Assembly: GCF_035271045.1 (NCBI RefSeq)
Contig: NZ_DATESC010000027.1
Span: 1-44,762, forward strand
DNA from: Marinospirillum sp035271045
GTDB taxonomy: Bacteria > Pseudomonadota > Gammaproteobacteria > Pseudomonadales > Halomonadaceae
Length of the DNA: 44,762 nucleotides
Direction: 5' to 3'
The notes below the pieces were generated by a model. It was not told the DNA's origin and searched no databases. It worked only from the letters and a program-made list of their open reading frames with translations. Position numbers and translations under genes: made by a program. Positions 41,599 through 44,762 of this stretch are shown piece after piece; positions within the stretch are counted from its first letter, which is position 1, and every line of letters starts with the position of its first letter.

Positions 41599-44433
41599 TT
41601 ATTTAATTTTCCATTCTTTAGTTTTTGCTGCCGCGCCAGGCAAAGGTTGGTTGCTTTGTACTGGCGTAGTGCCTAATAGATAAAAACCTCTTTGGCGACT
41701 CATTACTTCATCATAAAAGTTTAATAGGTCTTGTTGGCTTAATTGCTTGATAGCCTTAGCTAGTTGTTCGCGCCGGTCAAAATCTTGGCGCTGGTTGCCT
41801 ACTTCTCTCCATAAGCGTTCTGCTCTTTCACCTAAGCGTTGGTCTTCTTGTAGTAGGTTATTCATTAGGCTGCGCTGGTGTTGTTGAAAATCGGCTGTGC
41901 TAAGTTGTTCTAAACGTTGCTTGTCTTCTAACAAAAAGGTTTCTATTGCTGCAGCTAGGTATTCAGGTTCATTTTGTGGTGATTGCACATAATAAAAAAT
42001 ACCAGGTTGTTGCATTAATGGCAGAGTACTACTAAAAACAGCATAACCTAGTTGTTGCTGGGTTCTTAGGTTATGAAAAAAAGCAGCCGCTTGTGTTTGA
42101 TTCAATAAGCTTAGCTTTGCTTCTTCTGTGAGGCTTTGGTCTTTTGCTTGAATGTAAAAGAGTAGCGCACGATCGTTATGATCTAGGTTGAGTTTGCTTT
42201 GCCATTGCCCTAGTGGGATTTGTTTTATTTTAATTAAATCAACATCAGCCGCATTTAAAGTTGGCTGCAGCTGGCGCTTAACTTGTTCGCCTAGGGCTAA
42301 AGTTTCTTCTGGCGTGATGTTGCCCCAAGCCATTATTTGCACATAAAGCTGTTCGGTAAAATGGGTTAAGAAGTTGCTAAGATCAGCCGAAGACAGTTTT
42401 TCTAAGACTGTTAACTGCTCTTCAAGCGTCCAGCTACCGGGTTCAATGGCATCATCAGAAAGCTTACGAATTAGCTGCTGAACTAAACGGTCTTTTTGTT
42501 GGTTTTGTAGGTTTTGCTTGAGTCGTTGTTGTAGGCGAGCAAACTGTTGCCCATTGACTTGAGCTGCTTGTAGTGCTTGTAGCATTTGTTCAATAAGCCT
42601 AGGTTGTTCGGCATTAAAGCCACCAAGCGCTAGTGTTATGCCACGCGCGTGTGGGTAAATATCGTAATTTAATCCTGCTAAACGTGCTGGGTAGGCGGAG
42701 GCATTGAGTTGGTCGTTTAACCAGCTAGCGGCTAAACGGGCTAAAAGGCGTTGTTTTAAGTTTTTTGTAACCTGTGGGTTTTGAAGGCTAATGTAAAGTC
42801 GTGCACGCGGTACTTCAAAGCTGGTATCTAAGCCTTGCCAAATTTCCATTCCTTGTTCTTGAATGAGTGCTTTAGGTTGTTTAGCAGATTTGCCTTCTTT
42901 TAATGCAAGGTTAGAGGGTAGATAGCTATTGGCTAGCGGTAATCGGGTAGTTGTTGTTGCTGTGTTGATAGTAATGGTTGGTTTGCTAAGGCTGAAATGT
43001 GCCGGTAGCCATTGCCCTGTTAGGTTGGCTTTTACTTCGGGGCTAGTGCGTACAATAAGTAGACGTTCTGGTGTGAGTTGATCTAATAAACTTTGGATAA
43101 GCGCTGGATCAAACACATCAAAGGCATAGGGTGCTCTAAGCACATCCTGTGCTGGGTAGTTAGCAAGGTTCATTGCTAAGTGTGTCACTAGGCTGCTGGC
43201 TTTGCTTTTTTCTGAATAGCGAAAAGCATTCGCGGCTAGCTGGGCATCTTCTTGGTAGCGCCATGCTTCTACGCCTTGTTGTTTAATTAGATTGATATGA
43301 TTGAAAACTAAGGTAAGAATTTCTGCTTGATGTGCATCACCAGCCGGTGTTAATTCAATATTGATGGAGAATAAGGCTTCGCTACCTGTATTCATTTGTG
43401 TGCCGGACGAAAGGCTAGTGGCCCAGTTTTTTTCTTTTAATACGGCTAGCAAGCTGCCTTCGCCTTCATGTCCTATTAAACCACCTAAGTAACGGTCGGC
43501 TTTTTTGCGGTAGTTAGCCGTTTGGTCCTTTATAGGAAATAAAAGTTGTAATTGGCGTTGCTGGCGTAGTGGCAAGTAGTCAACCTGTGCCGGTAATTGC
43601 TCTTCGGTAAACAAGCTAGGCCAATTAGGTTCTGGTGTTGCTCTGCTTTCTTTTATAGCAGAAAAATGCGTTTCAATCATGCCACGCAATTCATTAACGG
43701 GCTGTTTACCTAAGACCACCAAAGTCATGCGGTCGGTGGTGTAGTAGATTTGATAATAATCTAATAAAGCTTGGCGTATGGTGTTATTGCTAATATCTAG
43801 AGATTCTTTATTGCCAGCGCTAAAACGTGAGGCTGGGTGGTCAGGATTAAAGGCCTGACGTAAAGCCGTTAAACGTAAACGGCTATCGTCCTGTAAAGTG
43901 CCGCTCCATTCTGAATGAACAGCATTTACTTCACGCTCTAGGTATTCAGGGCTTAATAAAGGTGCAATAAAAAATTGGGCTAGGCGCTCTAAGCTAGCTT
44001 CTAGGTGATTAGGTTGCACATCAAAAAAGTAGTTAGTGTCTCTAGCTGAGGTAAAAGCATTGTGGCTACCACCGTGCTGGCTAATGAAATTCTGGTAAGC
44101 ATCGGGTTCAGGAAAACGCTCAGTGCCTAAAAATAGCATATGCTCTAAAAAGTGTGCCAAACCTGGCCAAGCATCTGGCTCATGGTAACTACCAGCCGCT
44201 ATATTCATAGAGGCAGCAGCTTTGTCTGCCGTTGGGTCACTAATGACCAGTACTTTTAAACCGTTGGTTAGCTGAAAATTCAAATAGTCGTTTTGGTCAT
44301 TAGGACTGATTATTGGTTGGTTAGCAGTGATTGCAGGTTTTGACATAGAAAGTTTTGACATAAGCGAGCTACAGGCACTCAGGGTGATTAAAATTAGGCC
44401 AATCGTAAAAAAATAAAGCAATCTTTTCATCAT
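41599..44433 (-). CDS. M16 (insulinase/pitrilysin) family zinc protease, lipoprotein
   Basis: A 944-residue M16 metalloprotease. Residues 1-21 form a lipoprotein signal peptide (LLYFFTIGLILITLSAC, acylated Cys21), so it should be anchored in the inner or outer membrane facing the periplasm. The inverted zinc motif HFLEH is at 94-98, with the third ligand in REVNAVHSEWSG about 70 residues later. LFLGTERFPEPDAYQNFISQ and HGGSHNAFTSARDTNYFF are typical of the pitrilysin/insulysin branch, as is the single-chain length of about 940 with two halves. It probably degrades short peptides in the periplasm. It is monocistronic, and its last bases converge on the MFS gene. Confidence 0.92.
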   Translation of the reverse strand: MMKRLLYFFTIGLILITLSACSSLMSKLSMSKPAITANQPIISPNDQNDYLNFQLTNGLKVLVISDPTADKAAASMNIAAGSYHEPDAWPGLAHFLEHMLFLGTERFPEPDAYQNFISQHGGSHNAFTSARDTNYFFDVQPNHLEASLERLAQFFIAPLLSPEYLEREVNAVHSEWSGTLQDDSRLRLTALRQAFNPDHPASRFSAGNKESLDISNNTIRQALLDYYQIYYTTDRMTLVVLGKQPVNELRGMIETHFSAIKESRATPEPNWPSLFTEEQLPAQVDYLPLRQQRQLQLLFPIKDQTANYRKKADRYLGGLIGHEGEGSLLAVLKEKNWATSLSSGTQMNTGSEALFSINIELTPAGDAHQAEILTLVFNHINLIKQQGVEAWRYQEDAQLAANAFRYSEKSKASSLVTHLAMNLANYPAQDVLRAPYAFDVFDPALIQSLLDQLTPERLLIVRTSPEVKANLTGQWLPAHFSLSKPTITINTATTTTRLPLANSYLPSNLALKEGKSAKQPKALIQEQGMEIWQGLDTSFEVPRARLYISLQNPQVTKNLKQRLLARLAASWLNDQLNASAYPARLAGLNYDIYPHARGITLALGGFNAEQPRLIEQMLQALQAAQVNGQQFARLQQRLKQNLQNQQKDRLVQQLIRKLSDDAIEPGSWTLEEQLTVLEKLSSADLSNFLTHFTEQLYVQIMAWGNITPEETLALGEQVKRQLQPTLNAADVDLIKIKQIPLGQWQSKLNLDHNDRALLFYIQAKDQSLTEEAKLSLLNQTQAAAFFHNLRTQQQLGYAVFSSTLPLMQQPGIFYYVQSPQNEPEYLAAAIETFLLEDKQRLEQLSTADFQQHQRSLMNNLLQEDQRLGERAERLWREVGNQRQDFDRREQLAKAIKQLSQQDLLNFYDEVMSRQRGFYLLGTTPVQSNQPLPGAAAKTKEWKIK

Positions 44434-44575
44434 GGGTTCTACTTCTTAATTAGGTTAGGCAAATGAGTTGGTCAATGTTCCTTATTGCCTTCTAGCTTAT
44501 AGCCTTAGAAAGGTGATGTAAGTATAAAGATTTAGGGTTGTTGGTGCAGTAGAGTAAAATATTTACAAAAAGCAC

Positions 44576-44603
44576 TTGCATCTTTTAAAATTGTGCCTAT
44601 AAT
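44576..44603 (+). promoter_or_regulatory. Strong sigma-70 promoter with GC-rich discriminator
   Basis: TTGCAT (44576-44581) and a perfect TATAAT (44598-44603) are 16 bases apart, followed at once by GCGCC. A GC-rich discriminator after a near-consensus promoter is typical of rRNA and tRNA genes under stringent control. It points out of the window. Confidence 0.65.
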
Positions 44604-44730
44604 GCGCCTCTCTTGTCAGGGAGCACTTAGCAATAAGCGCTGTAGCAATCACTGGCAAGGGGTGTAACTGGTTGTTTTTAATGTACTTTCTTTTTGTCTA
44701 AGCGGTTTAAAAAGAATTTAAAAATAACCC

Positions 44731-44758
44731 TTGACACTGAAGCGAAACGCTGTAGAAT
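44731..44758 (+). promoter_or_regulatory. Consensus promoter at the window end, rRNA-operon-like
   Basis: A perfect TTGACA (44731-44736) and TAGAAT (44753-44758) are 16 bases apart and followed by TCGC at the window end. Sequences of this form precede rRNA operons in many gammaproteobacteria. The downstream gene is outside the window, so the target is inferred. Confidence 0.65.
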
Positions 44759-44762
44759 TCGC

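Larger units (their letters stand above)
44434..44762. other. Non-coding end region with stable-RNA-type promoters
   Basis: No open frame of note is seen on either strand. The left 130 bases serve as the upstream region of the M16 protease gene. The right part holds two plus-strand promoters (44576-44603 and 44731-44758) and GC-rich segments between them, and looks like the leader of an rRNA or tRNA operon beginning beyond the window. Confidence 0.6.

Overview
The window is 44.8 kb of compact, mostly single-copy chromosome from a gammaproteobacterium. The gene order suhB-trmJ-cysE-(ybiT)-iscR-iscS-iscA-ndk-rlmN-pilF-rodZ-ispG-hisS-yfgM-bamB-der is a classic gammaproteobacterial block. The TonB2-like operon, phaB, a chemoreceptor with a helical bimodular (HBM) sensor and moderate-to-low GC suggest a motile aquatic or marine member near Oceanospirillales. 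That placement is an inference; no rRNA gene lies inside the window. I see no integrase, transposase, phage gene or CRISPR array.

Layout. 1-4450, minus strand: an iron-uptake block with a ferric-iron binding protein (FbpA type), then a TonB2-type energy-transduction operon (DUF3450 protein, TtpC-like ExbB, short ExbB, ExbD, start of TonB). 4617-7732: a small zinc-ribbon protein and a divergent type II restriction-modification pair (Dcm-like methyltransferase, MvaI/BcnI-family nuclease with an extra N-terminal domain). 8023-9894: an HBM chemoreceptor. 10093-25831: the housekeeping block, covering a SuhB homologue that has lost its catalytic motifs, tRNA and rRNA methylation, cysteine synthesis, an isc operon reduced to iscR-iscS-iscA, nucleotide metabolism, type IV pilus and cell-shape factors, isoprenoid synthesis, histidyl-tRNA synthetase, outer-membrane assembly and ribosome assembly. 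25864-28667: a secreted endonuclease/phosphatase-like protein, meso-diaminopimelate dehydrogenase and a YeeN-type YebC protein. 28875-32383: an orphan periplasmic solute-binding protein divergent from a PAS-GGDEF-EAL c-di-GMP protein. 32436-32512: initiator tRNA-Met with its own promoter and terminator. 32777-36287: acetoacetyl-CoA reductase and a large DUF349 coiled-coil protein. 36498-41594: a likely operon of a divergent phosphoketolase-like enzyme, exonuclease I and a Bcr/CflA-type efflux pump. 41599-44433: an M16 lipoprotein protease. 44434-44762: non-coding, with two strong stable-RNA-type promoters pointing out of the window.

How the genes work together. The first block imports iron using proton-motive force. 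The central block uses iron and sulfur (cysteine, IscS, IscA, and the Fe-S enzymes RlmN and IspG), yet the scaffold IscU, the chaperones HscA/HscB and ferredoxin are absent from their usual place, and IscS lacks the C-terminal tail that docks IscU. Together with the non-catalytic SuhB and the composite restriction enzyme, this reduced isc locus is the most interesting content. These conclusions come from reading motifs and gene order by eye; no database search was run.
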